NCBI GenBank assembly: GCA_903858475.1
Contig: CAIOIZ010000005.1
Location: forward strand, 1 to 64,000
Reading direction: 5' to 3'
DNA: 64,000 nt
DNA from: an uncultured Bacteroidota bacterium
Lineage (GTDB): Bacteria; Bacteroidota; Bacteroidia; Chitinophagales; Chitinophagaceae
Positions 54,771 to 63,577 of this stretch are shown here, one piece after another (positions within the stretch are counted from its first letter, which is position 1; each line of letters opens with the position of its first letter). Under the pieces are notes generated by a model. That model was not told where the DNA came from, did no database searches, and worked only from the letters and a program-made list of their open reading frames with translations. Position numbers and translations under genes: made by a program.

Positions 54771-55829
54771 ATGCAATTCTCCGCAGCACAAATAGCCCTC
54801 ATGATTGGAGGGAAAATAGAAGGGTCGGAAGAAACAACGGTTTCTTCTTTTGGAAAAATTGAAGAAGCAAAAGCGGGGCAATTATCTTTTTTAGCCAATC
54901 CAAAATACGAAGAGTATTTATATGCCACCCAAGCTTCTATCATTATTGTAAATGAAACACAGGTATTAAAACAGCCTGTTCATTCAACTTTAATAAAAGT
55001 GCCAGACGCCTATTCTGCATTTGCTGTTTTATTAAATCAATACCAGCAAATTGTTGCTCAGCAACTAACGGGTATTCAAGATCCTGTATATATAGATGCT
55101 ACTGCCAAAACAGGCGAGCAAGTTTTTATAGGTGCATTTGCCTATCTCAGTAAAAATGTGGTAGTAGGTAACGGGAGCAAAATATATCCACAGGTGTTTT
55201 TGGGTGAAGGGGTACAGGTTGGACAAAACTGTATTATTCACCCTGGAGTGAAAATTTATCACGGTTGTATTATTGGCAATAATGTAGTGATTCATGCAGG
55301 AACGGTGATTGGTGGCGATGGATTTGGATTTGCTCCCCAACCCGATGGTAGTTTTAAAAAAGTTCCGCAAATTGGAAATGTGGTAATTGAAGATGGCGTT
55401 GAAATTGGCGCCAATGCGGCCATTGATAGAGCCACCATTGGTAGCACTTTGATTAAAGCAGGCGCTAAATTGGATAATTTATTGCAGATAGCACACAATG
55501 TTGAAGTAGGTCAAAACACCGTCATTGCTGCACAGGTAGGAATCAGTGGCAGTGCTAAGATTGGCAGTAATGTACAAATTGGAGGACAAGCAGGTATTGT
55601 GGGGCATATTCAAATTGGGGATGGCGCAAAAATTAATGCGCAAAGTGGCGTAAGTAAATCAATTGAAGCAGGAAAAGCAGTTACAGGTTCGCCCGCATTT
55701 GATTATACTGCTGCATTACGTAGTCAGGCAGTCAGCAGAAATTTACCTGAATTGGAAAAAAGAATCAAGGAGTTGGAAAAGGCAGTGAAAGAATTTAAAG
55801 ATAATATAATCACTAAATCCTCCCAGTAA
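54771..55829 (+). CDS. lpxD: UDP-3-O-acylglucosamine N-acyltransferase LpxD
   Basis: 352 residues: an N-terminal uridine-binding domain ([34 protein letters not shown]), then a left-handed beta-helix of hexapeptide repeats from residue 105 ([20 protein letters not shown]). The catalytic His sits in [18 protein letters not shown]-like [14 protein letters not shown]. The helix ends with a coiled-coil tail ([16 protein letters not shown]) for trimerisation. It adds the second N-linked acyl chain in lipid A synthesis. lpxC/fabZ and lpxA, which usually follow it in Bacteroidetes, lie 4 kb away on the opposite strand. Confidence 0.95.
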   Translation: MQFSAAQIALMIGGKIEGSEETTVSSFGKIEEAKAGQLSFLANPKYEEYLYATQASIIIVNETQVLKQPVHSTLIKVPDAYSAFAVLLNQYQQIVAQQLTGIQDPVYIDATAKTGEQVFIGAFAYLSKNVVVGNGSKIYPQVFLGEGVQVGQNCIIHPGVKIYHGCIIGNNVVIHAGTVIGGDGFGFAPQPDGSFKKVPQIGNVVIEDGVEIGANAAIDRATIGSTLIKAGAKLDNLLQIAHNVEVGQNTVIAAQVGISGSAKIGSNVQIGGQAGIVGHIQIGDGAKINAQSGVSKSIEAGKAVTGSPAFDYTAALRSQAVSRNLPELEKRIKELEKAVKEFKDNIITKSSQ

Positions 55830-55843
55830 GTACAGCTATTTTA

Positions 55844-55851
55844 TAGCTTTG
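55844..55851 (+). promoter_or_regulatory. Predicted -7 element of the DUF5686 gene
   Basis: TAGCTTTG, full match to TAnnTTTG, 49 nt before the TTG start at 55901. No clear -33 TTG is seen. Confidence 0.35.
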
Positions 55852-55900
55852 CTAGTCTATTCATTACATCTATTCGTTTTCATTTAATCAGTAATTACAA

Positions 55901-58387
55901 TTGAAACCTGTATTCAAAATTGGGCTATTAGTGCTTTTCATCAATTGGTCTTGTACCGTAATAGGCCAGCCCATTCCCTTTTCGGGAAAGGTAACGGATG
56001 CGCATACTAAAGAATCGATTAGTTATGCTTCCATCTATTTCTTAAAAGCTGGAAATGGTAAAGTAACAGATAGTAGTGGCCATTTTACTGTTTTTCTTTT
56101 TAATTCAAAATCCGACACATTGGTGGTATCCTATGCCGGATACGAATTGTATAAAGTAGCTGTTACAGCAGCTACCAAAGATCAGTTACTCGATATACAA
56201 TTACAAAGAGGGGGTAATAATAGCGGTGCAGTGGTAAGAGCAAAAGTGAACAAAGGGCTCTTCTTGTGGAAGAAAATAATGAGTAAGAAAAAGCAATACG
56301 ACCGCTATGGCTTCGGTAATTTTGGATACAATGCCTATAATAAACTCGAAGTAGATATTAAAAATATCCGACCCAATAAGCTGAAGAAAAATTTCATACT
56401 CAAGCCCTTCAATTTTATTTTTGATAATATAGATAGCACATCAGAAAAAGAACCTTTTTTACCTTTTTACTTAGCAGAAACAGTAAGCGATTATAAATAC
56501 CAAGCCGACCCTAAAAAATTTTATGAAAATATAGCTGCTGCCAATACAAAAGGGGTGAAGAATGAAAGTGTCAGCAAATTGCTTGGAGTGATGGACCAGA
56601 ACGTAAATATTTACAGCAATTTTGTAAATGTGATGGACAAGGATTTTATTAGTCCATTTAATGATAACGCAGATAATTATTACAATTTTTCTGTACCCGA
56701 TACACAAATCATAAATCAGAAAAAAATATTTCATTTCGTATTTACTCCTAAACGAGCAGGTCAGAATACATTTGAAGGAGATGCATGGGTATTGGGAATG
56801 ACCTATCAATTGCAAAAAATAACACTTTACTTGGGCAAGGATGCAAATATCAATTATATCGATCGCATCAGCGTTTTTCAAGAATTTGTACCGTACAATG
56901 ACTCTATTTATTTTTTGAAAAAGGATAAGTTTTTTGCAGATTTTACCATGTTTGGTAAGAAGGCAGTTTCCTTTATTGGAAGAAAAACAACCCAGTATAG
57001 AAATGTGGTCGTTAACGATGCGCAAATCAAAAACTATTTTTTGGATCAACCTATTCAGGAAACAGTTGTTACCTCTCCATTGGTTCATTCTTATAACGAT
57101 GCACAATGGGATAGCCTTCGGTACGAACAGTTATCGAAAAATGAGCAAGCTATTTATACAACCATCGACAAATTATTGGTAATGCCTAAATTTCAGAAAC
57201 TGCAAAACGCCATCAGTTTTATTGGAACGGGGTATAAAAATATCGGTAACTACGAAATAGGTCCTTGGTTCAACTGGATTAGTAGCAATAATTGGGAGGG
57301 CACCAGATTTCGATTTGATCTAGGCACGAATACAGGCTTTCATAAAAAAATGTATTTCCATGGTTACCTGGCCTATGGCACCAAGGATCAAAAATTTAAA
57401 GGCAAGGGCGAAGCTTATTGGATCGTTACCAAAAAACCAAATTGGTCGCGATTGCATGTGAGTTATACCAACGATATTGATAATGGCATTAGTAGTTACA
57501 ATGAAGTGAGCCAAGACAATGTATTTTCATTGGCTATTCGCAAGCCCAATATAAGTCGAAAATTTATTCAAGTAAGAGAGTTCGTGGCAGAGGGCTTTAA
57601 AGAATGGGGAAAAGGATTTTCAACGGAGTTGTTTATTGCACAACGTAAATTTTATCCATTGCAAAATCTTCCGCCGCTAGATAATTTTGCGGTGACTAAA
57701 GGCGAAGCACTACAAAATTTTGAAATTGCTTTGAAATTCCGATTTGCCTATTTAGAACAATTCGTGGAGTCGAATTATTTCCGGTATACTTTAGGGAGTC
57801 GCTATCCTGCTGTAGAATTGGTGGCCGCAAAAGCTGTTTCTAAAGTGATCAATAGTTCTTATGATTATGTAAAACTGGCTGGATCTGTCAGCGATTTCAT
57901 GCGCATATCTCCTTTCGGAACACTTACCTATAAATTTTACGGCGGGAAAATATATGGCAACCTACCTTATACTTATTTGTTTATACCTCCTGCCAACGAC
58001 TTATATTATTACAACCGAAATTCATTGAACCTGATGACCCGGTTTGAATATTTGACAGATACTTATGCAGGGTTAAATATAGAACATGCAATTGGTTCTG
58101 GTGTATTTCGATATACTGGTATTACTCGAAAGCTAAAGTGGCGGCAGTTTTGGACGGCAAAATTGTTTTATGGAACATTGTCGGAAGCGAATAAAAAAAT
58201 AAACAATACACCTATTTCCTATTTCAAAACCCTTGATGGTAAAATTTATTCTGAATTGGGTACAGGTATTGATAATATTTTTAAAGTCTTCCGTCTTGAT
58301 TTTGTTTGGAGAATATTGCCTACTCCTTTACCTGATAACAAAACGAGTAGGTTTGGTGTGTTTGGTAGTTTTCAATTCCAGTTTTGA
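55901..58387 (+). CDS. DUF5686 outer membrane protein with carboxypeptidase-D-like domain
   Basis: 828 residues. A signal peptide ending VIGQ (about 23) precedes a carboxypeptidase-D regulatory-like domain at 28-105 (FSGKVTDAHTKESISYASIY). Residues 120-370 are the DUF5686 core (VNKGLFLWKKIMSKKKQYDR), and the rest is barrel-like beta strands ending in FGVFGSFQFQF, with terminal F. It is likely an outer-membrane protein of unknown function. The start is TTG at 55901; the next in-frame ATG lies well inside, past the signal peptide. It separates lpxD from the lpxC block. Confidence 0.82.
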   Translation: MKPVFKIGLLVLFINWSCTVIGQPIPFSGKVTDAHTKESISYASIYFLKAGNGKVTDSSGHFTVFLFNSKSDTLVVSYAGYELYKVAVTAATKDQLLDIQLQRGGNNSGAVVRAKVNKGLFLWKKIMSKKKQYDRYGFGNFGYNAYNKLEVDIKNIRPNKLKKNFILKPFNFIFDNIDSTSEKEPFLPFYLAETVSDYKYQADPKKFYENIAAANTKGVKNESVSKLLGVMDQNVNIYSNFVNVMDKDFISPFNDNADNYYNFSVPDTQIINQKKIFHFVFTPKRAGQNTFEGDAWVLGMTYQLQKITLYLGKDANINYIDRISVFQEFVPYNDSIYFLKKDKFFADFTMFGKKAVSFIGRKTTQYRNVVVNDAQIKNYFLDQPIQETVVTSPLVHSYNDAQWDSLRYEQLSKNEQAIYTTIDKLLVMPKFQKLQNAISFIGTGYKNIGNYEIGPWFNWISSNNWEGTRFRFDLGTNTGFHKKMYFHGYLAYGTKDQKFKGKGEAYWIVTKKPNWSRLHVSYTNDIDNGISSYNEVSQDNVFSLAIRKPNISRKFIQVREFVAEGFKEWGKGFSTELFIAQRKFYPLQNLPPLDNFAVTKGEALQNFEIALKFRFAYLEQFVESNYFRYTLGSRYPAVELVAAKAVSKVINSSYDYVKLAGSVSDFMRISPFGTLTYKFYGGKIYGNLPYTYLFIPPANDLYYYNRNSLNLMTRFEYLTDTYAGLNIEHAIGSGVFRYTGITRKLKWRQFWTAKLFYGTLSEANKKINNTPISYFKTLDGKIYSELGTGIDNIFKVFRLDFVWRILPTPLPDNKTSRFGVFGSFQFQF

Positions 58388-58467
58388 TACCCAACTTACA
58401 TTGGCAACAAGTCTTTCTATTTTTTATAAAGGAACTTACACTTGCTGAGTTTGCAACAATAAAGTAG

Positions 58468-58502
58468 AAAGGCCATATTTGGTTACAATAAATATGGCCT
58501 TT
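58468..58502. terminator. Hairpin between convergent genes
   Basis: Stem AAAGGCCATATTT/AAATATGGCCTTT (58468-58480 with 58490-58502) around a 9-nt loop. Neither side has a long T run, but it sits between convergent stops and probably serves both genes. Confidence 0.6.
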
Positions 58503-58508
58503 AAGCAA

Positions 58509-58781
58509 TTATTCTGCTGTTGTCGGATCAATGATGTTCTTTACTTCACTCACTGCATTGGCAGGGAAGCCACCTTGTTTGGCATGTTCTCTTACCATTT
58601 CCTCATTGGGAGCGATGTACACGCAATAAATTTTATCTGCTGTTACATAGCTCTGCAACCATTGAATTTGAGGACCCATATTACTCAATACTCCGCAAGA
58701 AGTTTGAGAGATGGCTTTTAGTTGTTCGGCATTTAAATTTCCGGCACCCGGAATGACTCTTTCAATTACATACTTAGGCAT
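58509..58781 (-). CDS. DUF4242 (nickel-binding-like) small protein
   Basis: 90 residues with the DUF4242 pattern: KYVIERVIPGAGNLNAEQLK, IQWLQSYVTADKIYCVYIAP, REHAKQGGFPANAVSEVKNI. The family includes actinobacterial nickel-binding SCO4226, a small ferredoxin-like fold dimer. Potential metal ligands here are C29, C53 and H65. Function is unknown. The 167-nt gap upstream, to the GNAT gene stop, holds nothing I can name. Confidence 0.85.
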   Translation of the reverse strand: MPKYVIERVIPGAGNLNAEQLKAISQTSCGVLSNMGPQIQWLQSYVTADKIYCVYIAPNEEMVREHAKQGGFPANAVSEVKNIIDPTTAE

Positions 58782-58948
58782 AGTAAAAGGTTTAATTTAC
58801 AAAATGGAATATCAATGAAAAAAAATAAAAAAATCGTAAAAAGTTAATAGGTGTGATAGCAGTAGAAATTCTTAGGATAAATGATTGTTGACAGAAATCA
58901 AAGTAAAACAAATATATAATATTTATTTATTTATAACAACTGGTCGAA

Positions 58949-59401
58949 TCATCCTAGTGTTTTCTCAAAACACAGGCTATTGTCTGACTCTGTATATTGT
59001 CCAAAATTGGGAACGATCTGATAATTGTTTTTAAAGTATAGGGCAATGGCCTCCGGTTGATTTTTGCCTGTTTCTAAAATGCATTGATGATAATTTAATT
59101 CCTTCGCCCATTTTTCTAGTTCTTTTAAAATGCCCGTTGCTATTCCCTTTTTTCTTTTTTCAGGCGCTACATACATTCTTTTGATTTCAATGCTACCTGG
59201 CGCATAAGGTCTGAGTGCGCCACATCCGATGGCTTTCTCGTTTTCATACGCTATGACCACTTGTTGCAAGCTGGCAGTTTTATTGAATTGAGCATAAAAT
59301 GCATGGTCTTCTCCATCTCTGATTTTTAAATCATCGTCTAGTTTGGCAACCAATGGCCCAAAGTCTATATGGGCTGAATTGGTTCTGATAAATAGCATCA
59401 T
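58949..59401 (-). CDS. GNAT-family N-acetyltransferase
   Basis: 150 residues. The acetyl-CoA site is the stretch IKRMYVAPEKRKKGIATGIL (residues 84-103, with the R/QxxGxG/A loop RKKGIA), preceded by AIGCGALRPY and followed by CILETGKNQPEAIALYFKNN. Substrate is unknown. ATGs at 59401 and 59398 are both possible. It is separated from lpxA upstream by the terminator at 59421-59448, so it is transcribed independently. Confidence 0.9.
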   Translation of the reverse strand: MMLFIRTNSAHIDFGPLVAKLDDDLKIRDGEDHAFYAQFNKTASLQQVVIAYENEKAIGCGALRPYAPGSIEIKRMYVAPEKRKKGIATGILKELEKWAKELNYHQCILETGKNQPEAIALYFKNNYQIVPNFGQYTESDNSLCFEKTLG

Positions 59402-59420
59402 ACTAACTGTTTGACGGATG

Positions 59421-59448
59421 CAAAAATAAAAAGCTCCAGTGGAGCTTT
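59421..59448 (-). terminator. Terminator of the lpxC/fabZ-lpxA operon
   Basis: Stem AAAGCTCC/GGAGCTTT (59430-59437 with 59441-59448) around a 3-nt loop; on the minus strand the next bases are TTTATTTTTG. Confidence 0.85.
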
Positions 59449-59472
59449 CAAATAGGTATTACGGTGAAGGGA

Positions 59473-60270
59473 TTATTCATCGTCCATGCTTCCCTTCGTA
59501 AATCGCTTAATAATTCCTCTGCCACTTTCTCTGATAAAAGTAACAATTTCATCGCGCTCATCGGTTGCCGTTATTTCTTCTTCAATATAATTCAATGCTT
59601 GCGATGTGTTCATCCCCTTATTATAAATAATGCGATAGATATCTAAAATCTGATTGATTCGGTCCAACGAAAATCCTCTTCTTTTTAAGCCTACAGAATT
59701 AACGCCAGCATAACTTAATGGAGTGCGACCCGCTTTGATATAGGGCGGTACATCCTTGCTTACCAATGAACCTCCAGCAACAAATGCATGTTGTCCTATT
59801 TGCACAAACTGATGAATGGCACACATGCCCGCGAGAATGGAATTATCTCCCAAGGTTACATGTCCTGCCATTTGAGTGTTATTGCTCATGATACAATTAT
59901 TGCCTACAATACAGTCATGTGCAATATGGCTATACGCCATGATTAAGCAATTATTACCCACCTTGGTAGTCCATTTATCTTTACTGCCCCGGTTAACAGT
60001 AACAAATTCACGGATGGTTACATTGTCTCCAATTTCAACGGTGGTTTGCTCTCCATCAAATTTTAGGTCTTGTGGAATAGCTGAAATAACTGCACCAGGA
60101 AAAATGCGACAGTTTTTACCAATTCTCGCTCCTTCCATAATCGTAACATTGCTTCCTATCCAGGTACCTTCACCAATCTCCACATTTTGATGAATCACAC
60201 TGAAAGGATCAATTTTTACATTTGTCGCCAATTTAGCATTGGGGTGTATATATGTGTGCGGATGTATCAT
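59473..60270 (-). CDS. lpxA: Acyl-ACP--UDP-N-acetylglucosamine O-acyltransferase LpxA
   Basis: 265 residues with hexapeptide repeats from the start (IHPHTYIHPNAKLATNVKID), the catalytic His in YSHIAHDCIVGNN, a MCAIHQFVQIGQHAFVAGGS segment, and the C-terminal helical domain (GLKRRGFSLDRINQILDIYR). LpxA performs the first step of lipid A synthesis. It follows lpxC/fabZ after 18 nt and ends before a good terminator. Confidence 0.96.
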   Translation of the reverse strand: MIHPHTYIHPNAKLATNVKIDPFSVIHQNVEIGEGTWIGSNVTIMEGARIGKNCRIFPGAVISAIPQDLKFDGEQTTVEIGDNVTIREFVTVNRGSKDKWTTKVGNNCLIMAYSHIAHDCIVGNNCIMSNNTQMAGHVTLGDNSILAGMCAIHQFVQIGQHAFVAGGSLVSKDVPPYIKAGRTPLSYAGVNSVGLKRRGFSLDRINQILDIYRIIYNKGMNTSQALNYIEEEITATDERDEIVTFIRESGRGIIKRFTKGSMDDE

Positions 60271-60288
60271 TCGTTGAGTTAATTAATA

Positions 60289-61695
60289 TTAATTTCTTTT
60301 TACCAGTTGAGCTGTAAACTCACCTTCTGTACAAACCTTGTTGCCTACATAAACCGTGCCGCGCATCACACAAATACCCCGTCGAATGGGTTCAATCAAT
60401 TCCATTTTTAATAACATCGTATCACCGGGCACCACTTTTTGTTTGAATTTACAATTGTCAATTTTGATAAAATAAGTATCATATTGACCTTCTGGCATAG
60501 CGTTGATACATAAAATACCTCCTGTTTGTGCTAAGGCTTCCACTTGTAAAACACCGGGCATTACTGGATTTCCAGGGAAATGACCCTGAAAAAAATACTC
60601 ATTGAAAGTGACATTTTTAATACCTACAATGCGGGTATCAGACAATTCAATGATTTTATCTACTAATAAAAAAGGAAAACGATGTGGTAAAGTTCGCTCT
60701 ATTTGTTGCTGAGAATATACTGGAGGTTGATTGGGGTCGTATACCGGAATATCCTTAAGGTGTTTGTTTTTCTTGATGTATTGTTTGATTATTTTAGCAA
60801 ACTCTACATTGCTACTATGCCCGGGCCTGTTCGCGATGATATGACCTTTGATAGGATATCCAATCAAGGCTAAATCACCAATAACATCCAATAATTTATG
60901 TCGGGCAGGTTCATTGGGGAATCTCAGTTCTAGATTATTTAAGTAGCCTTCGCTTTTCACTTCTACTTTATCCCTGCCAAAAGCCTTTGCCAATCGACCC
61001 ATTTCTTCATCTGTAACAGGTTTGTCTACTACCACAATGGCATTATTGATGTCACCCCCTTTCACTAAATTATTGTCTAATAACATTTCTAATTCATGCA
61101 AAAAACAAAAAGTGCGACAGGGGGCAATTTCTTGCTTAAAATCAACCATTGCCTTCAACCCAGCATGTTGAGTGCCCAATACCGGACTATTAAAATCAAT
61201 TAAGGTGGTTATCTGATAATTAGTAGCAGGAAGGGCAGTCATTTCTACTCTTTTTACATCATCATAAAAAGAAATATTGGTATCGATGGTATACCATGCT
61301 TTGGCAGCATCTTGTTCTAATACGCCCGTTTCTTCAATAATTTTTACAAAAGGCTCGCTACTTCCATCAATAATGGGAATTTCGGGTCCATTGATTTCAA
61401 TCAGGCAATTGTCGATGCCCATTCCAACTAGGGCAGCTAAAATATGTTCTACTGTGCTCACTTTAGCATCCCCCATTTCTAGTGTGGTTCCCCTAGAGGT
61501 ATCAGTAACCAAGTCGCAATCTGCCTTAATAACGGGCATTCCTGGAAGGTCAATACGTTGAAACTGGTAACCAAATCCGGGATTGGCCGGCTTTAGCTTC
61601 ATGTCTACATTTACACCAGTATGTAGTCCTGTTCCCGAAATGCTTACCGTATCTGATAAAGTATGTTGTTTGTCTGGGTTGAAATTTTTATCCAT
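60289..61695 (-). CDS. lpxC/fabZ: LpxC-FabZ fusion: UDP-3-O-acyl-GlcNAc deacetylase and hydroxyacyl-ACP dehydratase
   Basis: 468 residues joining two enzymes. Residues 1-315 are LpxC: TVEHILAALVGMGIDN with E83/H84, EPARHKLLDVIGD with H266 and D270, and PGHSSN with H293 give the zinc site and base. Residues 330-468 are FabZ: TLPHRFPFLLVDKI, then FFQGHFPGNPVMPG with H372, and EALAQTGG with E386. The fusion is a known Bacteroidetes trait and couples the committed lipid A step to fatty-acid dehydration. A TATCTTTG -7 match lies at 61716-61723. FtsH, which degrades LpxC in some bacteria, is encoded in this window. Confidence 0.97.
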   Translation of the reverse strand: MDKNFNPDKQHTLSDTVSISGTGLHTGVNVDMKLKPANPGFGYQFQRIDLPGMPVIKADCDLVTDTSRGTTLEMGDAKVSTVEHILAALVGMGIDNCLIEINGPEIPIIDGSSEPFVKIIEETGVLEQDAAKAWYTIDTNISFYDDVKRVEMTALPATNYQITTLIDFNSPVLGTQHAGLKAMVDFKQEIAPCRTFCFLHELEMLLDNNLVKGGDINNAIVVVDKPVTDEEMGRLAKAFGRDKVEVKSEGYLNNLELRFPNEPARHKLLDVIGDLALIGYPIKGHIIANRPGHSSNVEFAKIIKQYIKKNKHLKDIPVYDPNQPPVYSQQQIERTLPHRFPFLLVDKIIELSDTRIVGIKNVTFNEYFFQGHFPGNPVMPGVLQVEALAQTGGILCINAMPEGQYDTYFIKIDNCKFKQKVVPGDTMLLKMELIEPIRRGICVMRGTVYVGNKVCTEGEFTAQLVKRN

Positions 61696-61715
61696 TGGTC
61701 AATTTTAACGACGGG

Positions 61716-61723
61716 CAAAGATA
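61716..61723 (-). promoter_or_regulatory. Predicted -7 element of lpxC/fabZ
   Basis: TATCTTTG on the minus strand, full match to TAnnTTTG, 21 nt before the ATG at 61695. No clear -33 TTG. Confidence 0.45.
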
Positions 61724-61822
61724 TTTTATTTTTTGTAGTCTGAGACTAGATTCTGACTCTTTCTATTTACCTGATGTTCAATGAAAAACTTTGCGTTACT
61801 TCGCATCAGCTTTCTTCAAAAT

Positions 61823-62434
61823 ATGGATATTCTAGTCAATCAGGTAGGTAAAAGGTATAATCGGGAGTGGATATTCCGCCACCTTTCTGCCACTTTTTCA
61901 GCGGGTAAGTATTATGCTATTACTGGTCCTAACGGCTCGGGTAAATCCACCTTGCTACAAGTTATTTCGGGTGCCGTTACCTATACAGAAGGAAAAATTG
62001 ACTATAGCATTGCCGGAAAATTGATGGAAGAAACGAGCGTATTTGAACATATCGCCATTGCTGCTCCTTATCTTGAATTGATTGAAGAAATGACTGCAAA
62101 AGAAATGCTCGATTTTCACTCCAAGTTCAAAAAACTGGTTTTACCTATAGATGAAATACTTTCAATTGTTGGCCTGAGCAAGGCAACGAATAAGCAAATT
62201 CGCTATTTCAGTAGCGGTATGAAGCAGCGATTAAAATTGGCACAGGCTTTTTTAAGCGATACGCCCGTTTTGTTTTTAGATGAACCTACTACCAATCTCG
62301 ATCAGGAAGGTTGTGCATTGTATCATCAACTAGTAAACAATTTCACAAAAGGGAAACTAGTAATTGTAAGTAGCAATGATCCGCAAGAATATAATTTTTG
62401 TAGTGAAGTAATTGATATTGCGCAGTATAAGTAA
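61823..62434 (+). CDS. ABC transporter ATP-binding protein
   Basis: From the ATG at 61823 the product is 203 residues; the frame can extend to 61781 but the core starts with MDILVNQVGKRYN. Walker A is GPNGSGKS (35-42), the signature FSSGMKQRLKLAQAF, Walker B VLFLDEPT with a D-loop TNLD, and the switch His is replaced by Asn (VSSNDPQEY). The Q-loop region lacks an obvious Gln (AAPYLELIEEMT). Such proteins are found beside lpxA in relatives, where the partner permease is not adjacent. Substrate unknown. Confidence 0.9.
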   Translation: MDILVNQVGKRYNREWIFRHLSATFSAGKYYAITGPNGSGKSTLLQVISGAVTYTEGKIDYSIAGKLMEETSVFEHIAIAAPYLELIEEMTAKEMLDFHSKFKKLVLPIDEILSIVGLSKATNKQIRYFSSGMKQRLKLAQAFLSDTPVLFLDEPTTNLDQEGCALYHQLVNNFTKGKLVIVSSNDPQEYNFCSEVIDIAQYK

Positions 62435-63565
62435 TCAGGCTTCCTTCTTTTTCCAATTAAATTTATACCAGTCTCTTTTCATGGTAGGTTTTTCTACCAA
62501 TAAAAAAAACACCCCACTTATTACTAAGATGGCAGCTAGTGCAGCAATAACATGTATGCTTACATTTATCCAAGTATGGTTACTAAAAACGAGCTGCGCA
62601 AATTGATGCCTCAAAACACCTAATACGCCTACATGCAAAAGGTAAATAGTATAACACATGCCACCGATAATGGCAATGGGGGCAAAGCTCAATATTTTTT
62701 TTAATCCACTACTGTTTAGTGCCAGCCAGCAAAAAATTAATAGGCAAGCTAGTTTTGCTAAACTCCAATATACAGATGCATAATATCCGGGGATAAACAT
62801 AGCTGCTATTAATAATCCCAAACCCAAAAAACTGATTATTCTTTGCTGATAATTTTTTTTGTCTAACACATATAAATCAGCGAGCAACATCCCGCCAAAA
62901 AAATAGCAGGCCTTATTGCCAAAATGGGCTATGTGGTATTGCTGTGCATAGGAATAAAACATGCCTGCAATAATCAGTGCCAATAAAATGATTCGTCGAA
63001 GTGAAGTGTTTTTGATCAAATAGAGATAAGCCAGTATTGGCATGAGTAAATAAAACTGAATTTCTACTTCCAAACTCCAAGCCACACCATTAATAGTGGA
63101 ATGACTATTGTAAATTATATTATGAAGGTATAATAAGGAAGCGCCTAAATGGGGTAATAATTCCCCAAAAGTTTCGTACTGAAATACAAAAACACGGAGC
63201 AAAAAATACAACAGCAATGTGATGATATAGGTGGGCTCGAGCCTCGTGACCCTCCTAAGAAAATATTTTTTTAAAGAGACGGGCTGACCCTTGGATAATT
63301 TATTTTCGGCAAAGGGAAGTGATAAAATAAATCCGCTGATGATAAAAAAAAATGATACGCCCGCAGTACCTTCCAATAAAAATTGATGGATATAGGAAGA
63401 TTGATTGTTTAATTGTAAAACTGCATCGGCAATATAGGTGCCTAAATGTGCCAAGCATACAACCCAGCAAATAGCAATAAATCGTAGGCCGTCAATTTCA
63501 GGTAAATACCTACCTGAATAGGTGATGCGTCGGAACTTTTCAATAAAATGGGAGAAATAAGCCAT
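62435..63565 (-). CDS. Acyltransferase 3 family membrane protein
   Basis: 376 residues with ten or more hydrophobic helices and the acyltransferase-3 opening EIDGLRFIAICWVVCLAHLG (with the conserved Arg-x10-His pattern). GTAGVSFFFIISGFILSLPF, RVTRLEPTYIITLLLYFLLR, WSLEVEIQFYLLMPILAYLY complete the signature. Members O-acylate sugars of polysaccharides, LPS or lipids. The stop touches the ABC gene stop at 62434/62435 (convergent). It lies 12 nt after the alanine dehydrogenase stop, so it is probably co-transcribed. Confidence 0.92.
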   Translation of the reverse strand: MAYFSHFIEKFRRITYSGRYLPEIDGLRFIAICWVVCLAHLGTYIADAVLQLNNQSSYIHQFLLEGTAGVSFFFIISGFILSLPFAENKLSKGQPVSLKKYFLRRVTRLEPTYIITLLLYFLLRVFVFQYETFGELLPHLGASLLYLHNIIYNSHSTINGVAWSLEVEIQFYLLMPILAYLYLIKNTSLRRIILLALIIAGMFYSYAQQYHIAHFGNKACYFFGGMLLADLYVLDKKNYQQRIISFLGLGLLIAAMFIPGYYASVYWSLAKLACLLIFCWLALNSSGLKKILSFAPIAIIGGMCYTIYLLHVGVLGVLRHQFAQLVFSNHTWINVSIHVIAALAAILVISGVFFLLVEKPTMKRDWYKFNWKKKEA

Positions 63566-63577
63566 GCGTTGTTGGCA

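Noticed and set aside
56471-57106. 211-codon minus-strand frame
   Set aside because: It lies inside the DUF5686 gene; the composition is that of an antisense shadow with no domain.
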